Counted from the stretch's first letter, positions 16,336 to 26,653 are shown. The stretch is DNA of 64,000 bases from Acidimicrobiales bacterium (GCA_040219515.1 JAVJSI010000005.1:81243-145242); one strand, 5' to 3'. Made by a program: numbers and translations. Notes: a model not told the origin generated them from the letters alone.

Positions 16336-17757
16336 ATGCGCGGCATCATCGCCAGCGGGGGTTACATCCCCCATCGTCGTCTCGACCGCAGTGAGATCAG
16401 TGCCTTCTTCGGCAAGGGTGGCGGCAAGGGCACTCGCTCCGTCGCCGGGTTCGACGAGGACACCACCACGATGGGCGCCGAGGCCGCCCGCAACGCGTTG
16501 CGTGACGCCGGCGACGTCACCGTCGACTCGGTCTGGTTCTCCACCTCCACGCCCGCCTATCTCGAGAAGACCAACGCCGCGGCCATCCATGCCGCGCTGC
16601 GGCTCGAGCCGTCGGTATCGGCCCTCGACCTCGGGGGTGCCCTCCGCTCGGGCATCGGTGCGCTGCGCACGGCGCTCCAGGGCGGCGGCACGTCGCTGGT
16701 CATCAGCGCCGACATCCGCGACGGCATGGCCACCTCGGCCGACGAGGCGAGCGGTGGCGACGGCGCGGCTGCGCTGATCGTGGGCGACGAGTCCGCCGGT
16801 CCGGTCATTGCCGAATACGTGGGTGCGGGCATTGCCACCGACGAGTTCCTCGAGCGCTGGCGGGTGCCCGGGGCCGAACGGTCGCGGGTGTGGGAGGAGC
16901 GGTTCGGCGAGGTCACCTACGCCCCGCTGATGAAGCAGGCGTTCGACGCCGCGCTCGCCGACGCCGGTGTCGACGCCGGCGACATCGACCACCTCGCGGT
17001 GGCCGGCATGCACGCCCGGGCGATCAAGCGGGGCGGCAAGGCGTTCGGCGCGGCCACCGAGAAGATGGTCGACGATCTGTCTTCGTCGGTCGGCAACACC
17101 GGCACCGCCCACCCCGCGCTGCTCCTCACCGCCACGCTCGAGCAGGCGGAGCCCGGTCAGCTGATCGCCGTGGTGATGCTGGCCGACGGGGTCGAGGTCG
17201 TCATCCTGCGCACCACCGACGCCATCGCCGACTATCGCTCGACCGCTCCCGTTGCGGCGCAGGCCGCGGCCGGTGCGCCGGTGAGCTACGGCAAATTCCT
17301 CTCGTGGCGGGGCATGGTGGCGGTCGAGCCGCCCAACCGTCCCGCCCCCAACCGGCCGTCGGCCAGCGCCGCCCATCGGCGTGAGGACTGGAAGTTCGGC
17401 TTCGTCGGCACCCGCGATCGCAGCAGCGGCATGATCCACCTCCCTCCGGCCCGGGTCTCGCAGAAGGGTGGCGCGGTCGACGACATGGAGCCGGTCGCCA
17501 TGGCCGACACGCAGGGCACCATCGCCGCGTTCACGATCGACAAGCTCGTCTACTCGCCGAGCCCGCCGGTGGTCTTCGCCGTCGTCGACTTCGACGGCGG
17601 CGGGCGAGCCCCGCTCGAGATGACCGACGTCGACCCCGACGAGGTCGAGGTCGGCGGTCGCGTCGAACCCACGTTCCGTCGTCTCTTCACCAGCGACGAG
17701 ATCCACAACTATTTCTGGAAAGTCCGGCCGGTCAGGGCCGGAGAAAGCGAAGTCTGA
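16336..17757 (+). CDS. HMG-CoA-synthase/KAS III-like domain fused to DUF35 OB-fold; contains no cysteine
   Basis: 473 aa, ATG with CAGGAG upstream. Residues about 1-315 follow the HMG-CoA synthase/KAS III fold (IIASGGYIPHRRLDRSEI at the start, SSSVGNTGTAHPALLL near the end of the fold). Residues about 345-470 look like a DUF35 OB-fold domain (GTIAAFTIDKLVYSP, FAVVDFDGGG). The segment where the nucleophilic cysteine is expected reads DLGGALRSG, and there is no cysteine anywhere in the protein, so classical acyl-enzyme chemistry and a zinc ribbon are both excluded. It overlaps the thiolase gene (TGATG), suggesting one complex; the fused protein may be a scaffold or CoA-binding partner. Confidence 0.8.
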   Translation: MRGIIASGGYIPHRRLDRSEISAFFGKGGGKGTRSVAGFDEDTTTMGAEAARNALRDAGDVTVDSVWFSTSTPAYLEKTNAAAIHAALRLEPSVSALDLGGALRSGIGALRTALQGGGTSLVISADIRDGMATSADEASGGDGAAALIVGDESAGPVIAEYVGAGIATDEFLERWRVPGAERSRVWEERFGEVTYAPLMKQAFDAALADAGVDAGDIDHLAVAGMHARAIKRGGKAFGAATEKMVDDLSSSVGNTGTAHPALLLTATLEQAEPGQLIAVVMLADGVEVVILRTTDAIADYRSTAPVAAQAAAGAPVSYGKFLSWRGMVAVEPPNRPAPNRPSASAAHRREDWKFGFVGTRDRSSGMIHLPPARVSQKGGAVDDMEPVAMADTQGTIAAFTIDKLVYSPSPPVVFAVVDFDGGGRAPLEMTDVDPDEVEVGGRVEPTFRRLFTSDEIHNYFWKVRPVRAGESEV

Positions 17758-18950
17758 TGGGTTCACACGGCATCAAGGACCAGGTCGCCATCATCGGCAT
17801 GGGCTGCACGCCCTTCCTCGAGCACTGGGACAAGTCGCTCGACGACCTCATCATCGACGCGGCCCAGTCCACCTACGCGTCGGCCGGCATCGCCCAGGAA
17901 GACATCGACGCGTTCTGGTTCGGCACTTCCCAGTCGGCCGCCTCTGGGCTCGCCATGGCCGGGCCCCTGAAGATCCAGGGCAAGCCGGTCACCCGCGTCG
18001 AGAACTATTGCGCCACTGGCTCCGAGGCGATGCGCAACGCGGCCTACGCAGTGGCATCGGGCGCCTACGACGTGGTGATGGCGCTCGGCGCCGAGAAGGT
18101 GAAGGACGGCGGCTACCAAGGGCTCAACGCGTTCCCCATCCCCACCGACGGGACGCAGCGCACCCTCACCGCGGCGGCCATGTTCAGCCTGATCCTGCCG
18201 TCGTACTCCGAGAAGTACGGGGTCGATCCGGAGCGGCTGCGCTACACAGTGGCGAAGATCGCCGAGAAGAACCACTACAACGGGGCCCGCAATCCGCTGG
18301 CCCAGTTCCGGCGCGAGACCTCCGCCGAGCAGATCTGCCAGATGGCTGCGGTGGCCGGCGAACTCTCGGTGTTCGACTGCGCCGGGGTGGCCGACGGCGC
18401 CGCCGCGGTGATCATGTGCCGGGCCGAGGATGCCCACAAGTACTGCCCGAACCCGCTCTACATCAAAGCGCTGTCGTTCGTCGCCGGCACCGGCGCGGGC
18501 TCGCTCGATCCCGACTACGACTACACGACGCTTCACGAGAGCAAGTGGGCCGCGGATGACGCCTACTCCCAGGCCGGCGTGACCGACCCGAAATCCCAGA
18601 TCGCCATGGCCGAGGTGCACGACTGCTTCACCCCGACCGAACTCGTCCTCATGGAGGACCTCGGGTTCTCCGATCCCGGCGGTGCGTGGCAAGACGTGCT
18701 CGACGGCGCCTTCCAGCTCGACGGACGGCTGCCGGTCAACACCGACGGCGGTCTCAAGTCGTTCGGCCACCCGGTCGGGGCGTCCGGCCTGCGCATGCTC
18801 TACGAGGTCTGGCTCCAGATGCGGGGCGAAGCCCCCGAGGATCGGCGCATCCCCGAGACCGACCGCAAGCTCGCACTCACCCACAATCTCGGCGGCTACC
18901 CCGGCGAGATGGTGAGCTTCGTCGGCATCTACGGCCCCGAACCGGGCTGA
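17757..18950 (+). CDS. Thiolase / lipid-transfer (SCP-x-like) family acyltransferase
   Basis: 397 aa. Thiolase fold with a plausible nucleophile in VENYCATGSEAMRNA, then AEVHDCFTPTEL, GGLKSFGHPVGASG and a C-terminal THNLGGYPGEM. Members catalyse thiolysis, condensation or retro-aldol cleavage of acyl-CoA, including sterol side-chain chemistry. It is translationally coupled to the cysteine-free HMGCS/DUF35 fusion, reminiscent of the known archaeal thiolase-DUF35-HMG-CoA synthase complex and of actinobacterial aldolase-DUF35 pairs. A role in lipid or steroid degradation is inferred from context. Confidence 0.85.
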   Translation: MGSHGIKDQVAIIGMGCTPFLEHWDKSLDDLIIDAAQSTYASAGIAQEDIDAFWFGTSQSAASGLAMAGPLKIQGKPVTRVENYCATGSEAMRNAAYAVASGAYDVVMALGAEKVKDGGYQGLNAFPIPTDGTQRTLTAAAMFSLILPSYSEKYGVDPERLRYTVAKIAEKNHYNGARNPLAQFRRETSAEQICQMAAVAGELSVFDCAGVADGAAAVIMCRAEDAHKYCPNPLYIKALSFVAGTGAGSLDPDYDYTTLHESKWAADDAYSQAGVTDPKSQIAMAEVHDCFTPTELVLMEDLGFSDPGGAWQDVLDGAFQLDGRLPVNTDGGLKSFGHPVGASGLRMLYEVWLQMRGEAPEDRRIPETDRKLALTHNLGGYPGEMVSFVGIYGPEPG

Positions 18951-19042
18951 GGCCTGCGGGCCGGGACGTTGGTCCCGTGGACACCTCCGAGACGCCCGGT
19001 AGAAACTGAGGACCGACTCCCGGACACAGGTGAAGGAGACAG

Positions 19043-19960
19043 GTGATCGGTTCCGGCGCGACGACACCTGTGATCGAGACGCACGCGCTGACGAAGCGCT
19101 TCGGATCTCTCACTGCGGTCGACCATGTCGACCTCCGGGTCGAGGTCGGAGAGGTGTTCGGGTTCCTCGGACCAAATGGGGCGGGGAAATCGACGCTGAT
19201 CCGTCTCGTGCTCGATCTGATCAGGCCCACCAGCGGCTCGGTGCGGGTCTTCGGTCTCGACTCGCGAGATGATGCCGCCCGGATCCATCGTCGGATCGGT
19301 CTCGCACCCTCCGAACCGGCGTTGCCACGTGATCTCACCGCCGAGCGCTACCTGGCCTTTCGCGACGATCTCCGTGGGATCGACACCAGAGCCCGCCGAG
19401 CCGAGCTGGCCGACCGGCTCGGCGCCGATCTCCGCCGACGCATCGGTGAGATGTCCACGGGTAACCAGCAGAAGGTCGCCCTCATACAAGCCCTGGCCCA
19501 CGAGCCGGAGCTCATCGTGCTCGACGAACCGAGCCGCGGTCTCGACCCCCTGGTCCAACACGCGTTGCACGAGATCCTGCGGGCGAGTGCGGAGTCAGGG
19601 GCGACGGTGTTCCTTTCCTCGCACAGCCTCGCCGAGGTCGACCGCACCGCAGATCGGGTCGGAATCATTCGCGACGGACACCTCGTCACGGTGGAGGCGC
19701 TTGCCGAGGTCAAGGCCAAGGTGGCGCACACCGTCGAACTCGAGCTCACCGGACCGGCCGAAGAGGATTGGTTCGACTACGTCGACAACATCGACGAGGT
19801 GCACGTGTCGGGAACCCACGTCACCGCACGCGTGCGAGGCTCGGTCGATGCGTTCCTGCGCGTTGCGATCGACCGCAGCGGGGTTCGCCGCGTACGTAGT
19901 TCCGAGGGCGACCTCGAGGACGTGTTCCTCGGGTTCTATCGATCGGAGGCCGACGAGTGA
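19043..19960 (+). CDS. ABC transporter ATP-binding protein
   Basis: 305 aa, GTG start with AAGGAG 5 nt upstream. Walker A is in FLGPNGAGKST, the signature is the variant MSTGNQQKV, Walker B is IVLDEPSRGLDP, and the H-loop is SSHSLAEV. The architecture and the C-terminal extension are those of ABC-2 type exporters (drug or lipid efflux). It overlaps the following permease by 4 nt. Confidence 0.9.
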   Translation: MIGSGATTPVIETHALTKRFGSLTAVDHVDLRVEVGEVFGFLGPNGAGKSTLIRLVLDLIRPTSGSVRVFGLDSRDDAARIHRRIGLAPSEPALPRDLTAERYLAFRDDLRGIDTRARRAELADRLGADLRRRIGEMSTGNQQKVALIQALAHEPELIVLDEPSRGLDPLVQHALHEILRASAESGATVFLSSHSLAEVDRTADRVGIIRDGHLVTVEALAEVKAKVAHTVELELTGPAEEDWFDYVDNIDEVHVSGTHVTARVRGSVDAFLRVAIDRSGVRRVRSSEGDLEDVFLGFYRSEADE

Positions 19961-20748
19961 CCGTTGCGCTTGTCATCGCCCGCCGATTTCTCACCGAACG
20001 GCGACTCCTGGTCGGAGGTGTCGCGCTCGGCGCTGCGGTGAGCCTTGCGCTGCAGATCGGCATGTACCCGAGCCTCCGCGACAGTCTCGGTGAGATGACC
20101 GAGGCGCTCCCCGAGGCGTTCACGCAACTCGTGGGAAGTGAGGAGTTCGCCTCCCCGGAGGGATTCCTGCAGGCCGAGGCCTACGGCACGATCGGTCCGA
20201 TCCTCGTGATCCTCGTGGCGATCTCCATGGCCTCGTCGGGCCTTCCCGGCGCCGAGTCCTCGGGCCGAATGGCGATGCTGGCCACCTCGTCCGCCACACG
20301 CCGTTCGATCGCGCTGGGTGTCTGGCTCTCGTTGCTGGGCGCGATCAGCGTCGTCGTAGGGGTCTATTGGGTCACGACGGTCGTCGGGTCAGCGGCGGGT
20401 GGACTTGAGATCGGGGTGGGCCGGTTGACGGCTGCGGCGGTTTCGCTCTGGCTTCTCGGCGCCGCGGTCGGGGCGCTCGCATTCGGTGCGGGTTGCGTGA
20501 CCGGGCGGCGCGGCCCGACCGTCGGTGGCTCGGCCACCGTCGCCGTGGCCAGCTTTCTCGTCTACGGCCTCTTCCCGCTGTCGGATCGGCTGGCTCCGGC
20601 CCGGCGTTTGTCCCTCTGGTTTCCCTACGCCGACCACGAACCGTTGGTGGGCGGGTTCGATCCGGCCCACGCCTCGACGTTGGCCGCGATCGCGGCGCTC
20701 GGCGCTGTCGTGGGGGTGTGGGCGTTCGAACGGCGAGACCTCGGATGA
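19957..20748 (+). CDS. ABC-2 type transporter permease
   Basis: 263 aa, GTG start inside the end of the ATP-binding gene. Several hydrophobic segments are visible (around residues 15-33, 85-110, 115-140, 150-175, 185-205 and 235-255), consistent with a six-helix membrane permease. With the preceding ATPase it forms an exporter; substrate unknown. Confidence 0.8.
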   Translation: MTVALVIARRFLTERRLLVGGVALGAAVSLALQIGMYPSLRDSLGEMTEALPEAFTQLVGSEEFASPEGFLQAEAYGTIGPILVILVAISMASSGLPGAESSGRMAMLATSSATRRSIALGVWLSLLGAISVVVGVYWVTTVVGSAAGGLEIGVGRLTAAAVSLWLLGAAVGALAFGAGCVTGRRGPTVGGSATVAVASFLVYGLFPLSDRLAPARRLSLWFPYADHEPLVGGFDPAHASTLAAIAALGAVVGVWAFERRDLG

Positions 20749-20833
20749 ATGCGGTCCCATACCCTCGCGTCGTGTAGGTCCGAGCCCGGAGGGCGATCTA
20801 CGATCCTGGACGAACTGAGCAACAGGGGGACCC

Positions 20834-23218
20834 GTGCCGCGTCGACCACTCGTCGGAATCCGAGTCGTAGATCTCACAATCGAACGAGGTGAACTCTGCG
20901 GGCGACTCCTGAGCGACCTCGGCGCCGAGGTCATCCGGGTCGAGCCGCTCGGTGGTTCGCCCTCGCGTGCGATGGCGCCGCTCGATGGTGACCACTCGTT
21001 GTTCTGGACGTTTCGCAATGCCGGAAAGCTCGGCGTCGAGCTCGATCTCGAAGCCGACTCCGGCCGCGATCAGCTCCACGAACTGCTCGCCCACAGCGAT
21101 GTCGTGCTGGTCTGCGACGAGCCCGGCACCAAGGACGGCACCGGTCTCGATGCCGCGGAGCTCGCCGAACGTCACCCTCACCTGATCGTCACGAGCCTCA
21201 CCGCCTACGGCCGCACCGGTCCCTACGCCGGTCGCGACGTGCCCGATGCAGTGATCGAGGCCACCGGGGGCATGGCCTTCAAGGCGGGCACCCACGAGGG
21301 CGGCCCGATCCTGCCGCCTGGCCTCATCGGCGACGACACGGCGAGCCTCATCGGCGCGTGGGCGGTGCTGTGCGCGCTGTGGCAGAGGGAGGACTCCGGT
21401 GCCGGCCAGCTGATCGATCTGTCGGTCAACGAATCGCTGGCCCAGATCACCGATTGGTCGTTGTCGAACTGGAGCCGCGCCGCTGACGCCGGTTCTCCGT
21501 CGCTCGAGATGCGGGCCGGCCCTGGCCCCGTCTACACGATCATCCCCTGCGCCGACGGCTACGTGCGTCTCGTGGTGCTGAGTACCCGTCAGTGGCACGC
21601 CATCCGGGCGTGGCTCGGCGAGCCGGAGTACCTCCAGGACCCCGATCTCGACGGATTCGTCGGACGCATGATGATCGCCGACGCAGTGCTCAACCCGCTC
21701 TACTGCGAGCTTTGGGCCGAGATGTCGATGCTCGACGTCTGTGAGGAAGCGCAGCGCCGCGGCATCGTCTGCACGCCGATCCTCAAGCCCAACGAGGTGC
21801 TCGACAACCCCCACCTCGCCAGTCGTCACACGTTCGACGAGGTCGAGCTCGACGACGGGCGCACCATGAAGCTGCCGTCGGGATGGTTCGAATTCGACGG
21901 CGAGCGCGTGGGTCCCACCGGTCCGCCGCCGCACGTCGGTCAACACAACGACGAGGTCTTCGCGAACCTCGGCGATGCGCGTCCGGCTCCGGCCGCTCCG
22001 CTCGACCCTGCGCCGCCACTGGCGGGGATGAAGGTGATGGACTTCGGACACGGCGGGGTCGGCGTGGAGACCGGCCGGATGTTCGGCGAGTACGGCGCCG
22101 ACGTGGTGAAGATCGAGAGCCGCACCTATCCCGACTTCATCCGAGTCGTCCTCGGCGGCGAGATGTCGCCCTCGTTCGCCTCGTCGAGTCGGAGCAAGCG
22201 GTCGCTGGGCGTCAACGCCAAGACCGATCGCGGCATCGAGTTGCTGCGCCAGATGGCTCGCGACGCCGATGTCGTCATCGAGAACAACTCCACCGGCACC
22301 ATGACCGCGATGGGACTCGGCTACGAGGTGATGAAGGGCGAGAACCCCGACATCGTGATGATGTCGAGCCAGCTCATGGGTTCTCAGGGCCGCTGGGCCG
22401 ACTGGCTGGGCTACGGACCCAACACCCAGGTGACCGGGGGAATGACCCACCTGTGGAGCTACGAGAACGACCCGGAGCCGGCCGGCAGTCAATCGATCTT
22501 CCCCGACCACTTCGCGGGTCGCACCGGGGCCGTGGCCGCGCTCGCCAACGTGCTCGGAAATCGCCGCAACGGTGGCGGCGGCACCCATGTCGAGGTGTGC
22601 CAGGTCGAACAGGTCGTCGGGGTGATGGGAGATCTCCTCGCCAAGGAATCGCTCGACCCCGGTTCGGTCGTCCCCCGGGGCAACCATTCCGATCACGGCA
22701 CGCCGTGGGGGCTGTTCCCGACCGCGGGCGACGACAAGTGGGTTGCCGTGTGCGTGCGCAGCGATGCCGAATGGGCGGCGCTGGTGGAGGTCATGGGTTC
22801 GCCCGACTGGGCCGATCCCGCCATGTCGACCGCCGACCGTCGCGCCGCCGAGAACGACATCGAAGCCAAGATCGCGGAGTGGACCGCGACGATGACGAAC
22901 GACGCGGTCACCGAGGCATGTCTGGCCGCCGGTGTTCCCGCCGGGCCGATGCTGACGGGCGCGACCCAGTCGGTCGATCCACACCTCGAGGCGCGCGGCT
23001 ATCTGGTCAAGCTCCAGCAGCCGCCGATCGGCGGCATGATCTTCGAGGGCGGGGGATTCCACGCCAGTGCGATGATCGGCCCCGACATCTTCCCGGCGCC
23101 CGGGCTCGGACAGCACACCCGTGAGATCGCCGCGGACTGGTTCGGGCTGCCCGATGACGAGATCGAGTCGTTGGTGGCCGACGGCGTGCTCGAGACCGAT
23201 CCGCCCCACGGCGCCTGA
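20834..23218 (+). CDS. Tandem CaiB/BaiF family CoA-transferase (two fused units)
   Basis: 794 aa, about twice the usual 400 aa. Unit one covers residues about 1-380 (VGIRVVDLTIERGELCGRLL, DLGAEVIRVEP, LTAYGRTGPYAGRD). Unit two covers about 395-794 (LAGMKVMDFGHGGVGVETGR, EYGADVVKIES, NNSTGTMTAMGLGYE, SSQLMGSQGRWADW). Type III CoA-transferases move CoA between carboxylic acids, normally as interlocked dimers, so a fusion could form an intramolecular pair. The substrate is unknown; the surrounding CoA-ester genes suggest catabolism. GTG start with GGGGGA upstream; TGAGTG junction with the next gene. Confidence 0.85.
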   Translation: MPRRPLVGIRVVDLTIERGELCGRLLSDLGAEVIRVEPLGGSPSRAMAPLDGDHSLFWTFRNAGKLGVELDLEADSGRDQLHELLAHSDVVLVCDEPGTKDGTGLDAAELAERHPHLIVTSLTAYGRTGPYAGRDVPDAVIEATGGMAFKAGTHEGGPILPPGLIGDDTASLIGAWAVLCALWQREDSGAGQLIDLSVNESLAQITDWSLSNWSRAADAGSPSLEMRAGPGPVYTIIPCADGYVRLVVLSTRQWHAIRAWLGEPEYLQDPDLDGFVGRMMIADAVLNPLYCELWAEMSMLDVCEEAQRRGIVCTPILKPNEVLDNPHLASRHTFDEVELDDGRTMKLPSGWFEFDGERVGPTGPPPHVGQHNDEVFANLGDARPAPAAPLDPAPPLAGMKVMDFGHGGVGVETGRMFGEYGADVVKIESRTYPDFIRVVLGGEMSPSFASSSRSKRSLGVNAKTDRGIELLRQMARDADVVIENNSTGTMTAMGLGYEVMKGENPDIVMMSSQLMGSQGRWADWLGYGPNTQVTGGMTHLWSYENDPEPAGSQSIFPDHFAGRTGAVAALANVLGNRRNGGGGTHVEVCQVEQVVGVMGDLLAKESLDPGSVVPRGNHSDHGTPWGLFPTAGDDKWVAVCVRSDAEWAALVEVMGSPDWADPAMSTADRRAAENDIEAKIAEWTATMTNDAVTEACLAAGVPAGPMLTGATQSVDPHLEARGYLVKLQQPPIGGMIFEGGGFHASAMIGPDIFPAPGLGQHTREIAADWFGLPDDEIESLVADGVLETDPPHGA

Positions 23219-24109
23219 GTGCGCCGGCGTGTCGCCCTCGCCGTTCTGCTACTCGCAGTGCTCACCTCGGCGTGTGCGACCGACGGTGGGAGCGGCAACA
23301 GCGATGACGCTGCGAACGACCGCACGCAGGATGCCGTGACACGGCGGGTCGCCTACGACAACGACCCGCTCCAGTTCGGCGACCTCACCGTGCCGGCGGG
23401 AGAAGGTCCCTTCGCCGTCGTGGTGTTCATCCACGGCGGCTTCTGGCGCAACGGTTTCGGCCTCGACCTGGCCGAACCGCAGGCCGCGGATGCCGCTGAT
23501 CGGGGCTATGCAACCTGGAACGTCGAGTACCGCCGAGTCGGTGATACCGGTGGTGCGTACCCGGGAACGCTGCTCGACATCGCCTCTGCCATTGATCATC
23601 TCGCCGTGCTGGCCGACGAACATCCGCTCGACCTCGATCGGGTTGCGATCGTCGGCCACAGTGCCGGCGGGCATCTCGCCCTGTGGGCCGGTCAGCGAGC
23701 GCAGTTGCCGTCGGGGGTGCCCGGCGCCGACCCGGCGGTCGTGCCGTTGATGGTCGTCGGCCAGGCTCCGGTGGCCGACTTGGCCGGCAACCTGGACCTC
23801 GGTGGTGGTGCGGTCGTGGGCTTCATGGGCACCACGCCGGCGGCTGATCCGGCCGCGTACGACATCGCCGATCCGGCGCGGCTCCTGCCGGTCGTGGCGC
23901 CGCAGCTGATCGTGCAGGGCAGCGACGACACGATCGTGCCCCCCGACCGTGCCGAGGCCTACGTCGCCCTCGCCGAGTCCTCCTCGGAGCCGGGAAGGGT
24001 CGAGCTGGAGTCGTTCGCCGGCGCCGACCACTTCGATGTCATCGACCCCGCCCACCCCAGCTGGCAAGCCGTCCTCGCCCACCTCCCCCCACCCCAACCC
24101 CCAAATTGA
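23219..24109 (+). CDS. Alpha/beta hydrolase lipoprotein (BD-FAE/carboxylesterase-like)
   Basis: 296 aa, GTG start immediately after the CoA-transferase stop. Lipoprotein signal VALAVLLLAVLTSAC, then an alpha/beta hydrolase fold: oxyanion HGGFW, nucleophile serine in GHSAGGHLALW, acid residue in QGSDDTIVP and histidine in GADHFDV. Probably an extracytoplasmic esterase anchored to the membrane. The stop codon lies inside the left copy of a palindromic repeat. Confidence 0.85.
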   Translation: MRRRVALAVLLLAVLTSACATDGGSGNSDDAANDRTQDAVTRRVAYDNDPLQFGDLTVPAGEGPFAVVVFIHGGFWRNGFGLDLAEPQAADAADRGYATWNVEYRRVGDTGGAYPGTLLDIASAIDHLAVLADEHPLDLDRVAIVGHSAGGHLALWAGQRAQLPSGVPGADPAVVPLMVVGQAPVADLAGNLDLGGGAVVGFMGTTPAADPAAYDIADPARLLPVVAPQLIVQGSDDTIVPPDRAEAYVALAESSSEPGRVELESFAGADHFDVIDPAHPSWQAVLAHLPPPQPPN

Positions 24110-24141
24110 GGCGAGTTCACCACCGCTGCGGTGGTGAACTC
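24103..24141. repeat. Palindromic repeat, left copy
   Basis: GAGTTCACCACCG (24113-24125) and CGGTGGTGAACTC (24129-24141) form a perfect 13-bp stem with a CTG loop. The 23 bases 24103-24125 match the left arm of the element at 25200-25248 at 22 of 23 positions. The right arm here is truncated or diverged outside the stem. It may also act as a bidirectional terminator between convergent genes. Confidence 0.7.
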
Positions 24142-24160
24142 ACACCAAGTTCGTTGGGGA

Positions 24161-25153
24161 TCAGCCGGCGAAGCAGCCCCAGGCGGGGTTGGTGAGCGCA
24201 ATGTCGTCGAGGGTGAGATCGGCGGGTGAGATGTCGTCGAGGGCGTTCACCCCCTCGGTGGTCGTCTTGGCGATGGTGCCGGAGAGGGTCGCAGTCACCT
24301 CGGTGCCGCCGCACGAGGCGACATCGGCGAGGTCGGTGTCGACGGTGACGGTGCCGTCGACGATCGTCCATGTGTCGGTGACGGCCGGGGTCGGCTCGTC
24401 GGGCTCGAAGACATCGTCACACCAGTTGGCAAAGAGGTCGGTTCCTGCCGTGATCGTCGCGGACCAGTCCTCGGTGATCGCCAGATCGATCGGAGCCGAC
24501 AGATCGGGTCCGTCGGCCGCGCTGCCGGTCCACGAGATGACGAGGGCCAGGCTCTGGTCGGCGTTCCCCTTGGCGAACAGGTAGCCACAGCCGTAGTCGT
24601 CGACCAGTGCCGCCGCGGTGGGCACGACGGCCGACGCGTCGGGGTCGTACGGGGTCAGCGAGGTCACCTCCACGCCGTGTTCCTCGTCAGCGATCATCTC
24701 GTCGACGTCGACCCAGTAGCGCACCACCGCGCCGGTCTCGTCATCGAAGTCGAGGTCGAGGGTGTGGTAGCCGTCGGCGATCGCGGCGTCGATCTCGTCG
24801 AAGAGCGTCTCCATGGAACGCGGGCCGGGGTCGTAGAACGATTCTTCGCCGACGGGCTCGTGTCCGACGACGTCACCGTCGACCACCGTGTTGACCCAGT
24901 TGGTCTCGGGGCAGAAGCACAGTTCCGACGTGGCGAGTCGATACGACGTCAGCCCGTTGGCGGCCCACCGGTCGCGGGCGGCGGCGAGTGAACCCTCGGG
25001 CGTGTCGAGATCGACCGGCGCCGCCGTGGTCGTGGTCGTGGTCGTGGTCGTTGTGCCGTCGCCGGGTGCGCCGGCCTCGGTCGGGCTCGCATCGTCACCG
25101 CAGGCCGCGGCGAGCAGCATCACTGAAAGGAGGCAGGGAAGGATTCGTCTCAT
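24161..25153 (-). CDS. DUF6174-like lipoprotein with poly-Thr linker
   Basis: 330 aa from ATG 25153 (MRRILPCLLSVMLLAAAC, a clear lipobox; an ATG two codons earlier is possible). Then a spacer with ten consecutive threonines, and a domain with RDRWAANGLTSYRLATSE followed by CFCPE, the pattern I associate with DUF6174. The C-terminal half (about 200-330) is another beta-rich stretch with paired cysteines. Function unknown, probably cell-surface. The gene sits between two copies of a palindromic repeat. Confidence 0.75.
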   Translation of the reverse strand: MRRILPCLLSVMLLAAACGDDASPTEAGAPGDGTTTTTTTTTTAAPVDLDTPEGSLAAARDRWAANGLTSYRLATSELCFCPETNWVNTVVDGDVVGHEPVGEESFYDPGPRSMETLFDEIDAAIADGYHTLDLDFDDETGAVVRYWVDVDEMIADEEHGVEVTSLTPYDPDASAVVPTAAALVDDYGCGYLFAKGNADQSLALVISWTGSAADGPDLSAPIDLAITEDWSATITAGTDLFANWCDDVFEPDEPTPAVTDTWTIVDGTVTVDTDLADVASCGGTEVTATLSGTIAKTTTEGVNALDDISPADLTLDDIALTNPAWGCFAG

Positions 25154-25199
25154 GCCCATTTCGACGTTCCATCGCCGACCCGAGTTCCCCACCCATCCC

Positions 25200-25248
25200 A
25201 AATTGAGGCGAGTTGACCACCGCAACGGTGGTGAACTCGCCTCAATTT
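25200..25248. repeat. Palindromic repeat, right copy (49 bp, near perfect)
   Basis: Two 23-bp arms (25200-25222 and 25226-25248) pair with one mismatch around a CAA loop; both ends read AAATTGAGGCGAGTT on their own strand. Directly after it, GCAAGGGGA occurs twice, 12 bp apart. The element lies between the lipoprotein start and the end of the inositol-phosphate synthase gene. Confidence 0.75.
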
Positions 25249-25279
25249 GCAAGGGGATCTGCAAGGGGAAGCGCTCGGG

Positions 25280-26584
<1,305 letters not shown>

Positions 26585-26587
26585 GGC

Positions 26588-26615
26588 CCGATGATAAGTA
26601 GACATTCATCATCGG
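26588..26615. promoter_or_regulatory. Inverted repeat between ino1 and lysR-type gene (candidate LysR operator)
   Basis: CCGATGAT at 26588-26595 and ATCATCGG at 26608-26615 are perfect 8-bp arms with a 12-bp A/T-rich spacer, immediately upstream of the ino1 start. It contains the T-N(11-12)-A arrangement of LysR boxes and lies between divergent genes, the usual place for such a site. Confidence 0.55.
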
Positions 26616-26640
26616 ATCAGACAGTGAAGCAAGTCTGAAC

Positions 26641-26646
26641 TATCGT
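26641..26646 (+). promoter_or_regulatory. -10-like TATCGT close to start (leaderless candidate)
   Basis: TATCGT ends 7 nt before GTG 26654, supporting that start over the in-frame GTG at 26645 that overlaps the box. Confidence 0.4.
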
Positions 26647-26653
26647 GCACGGG

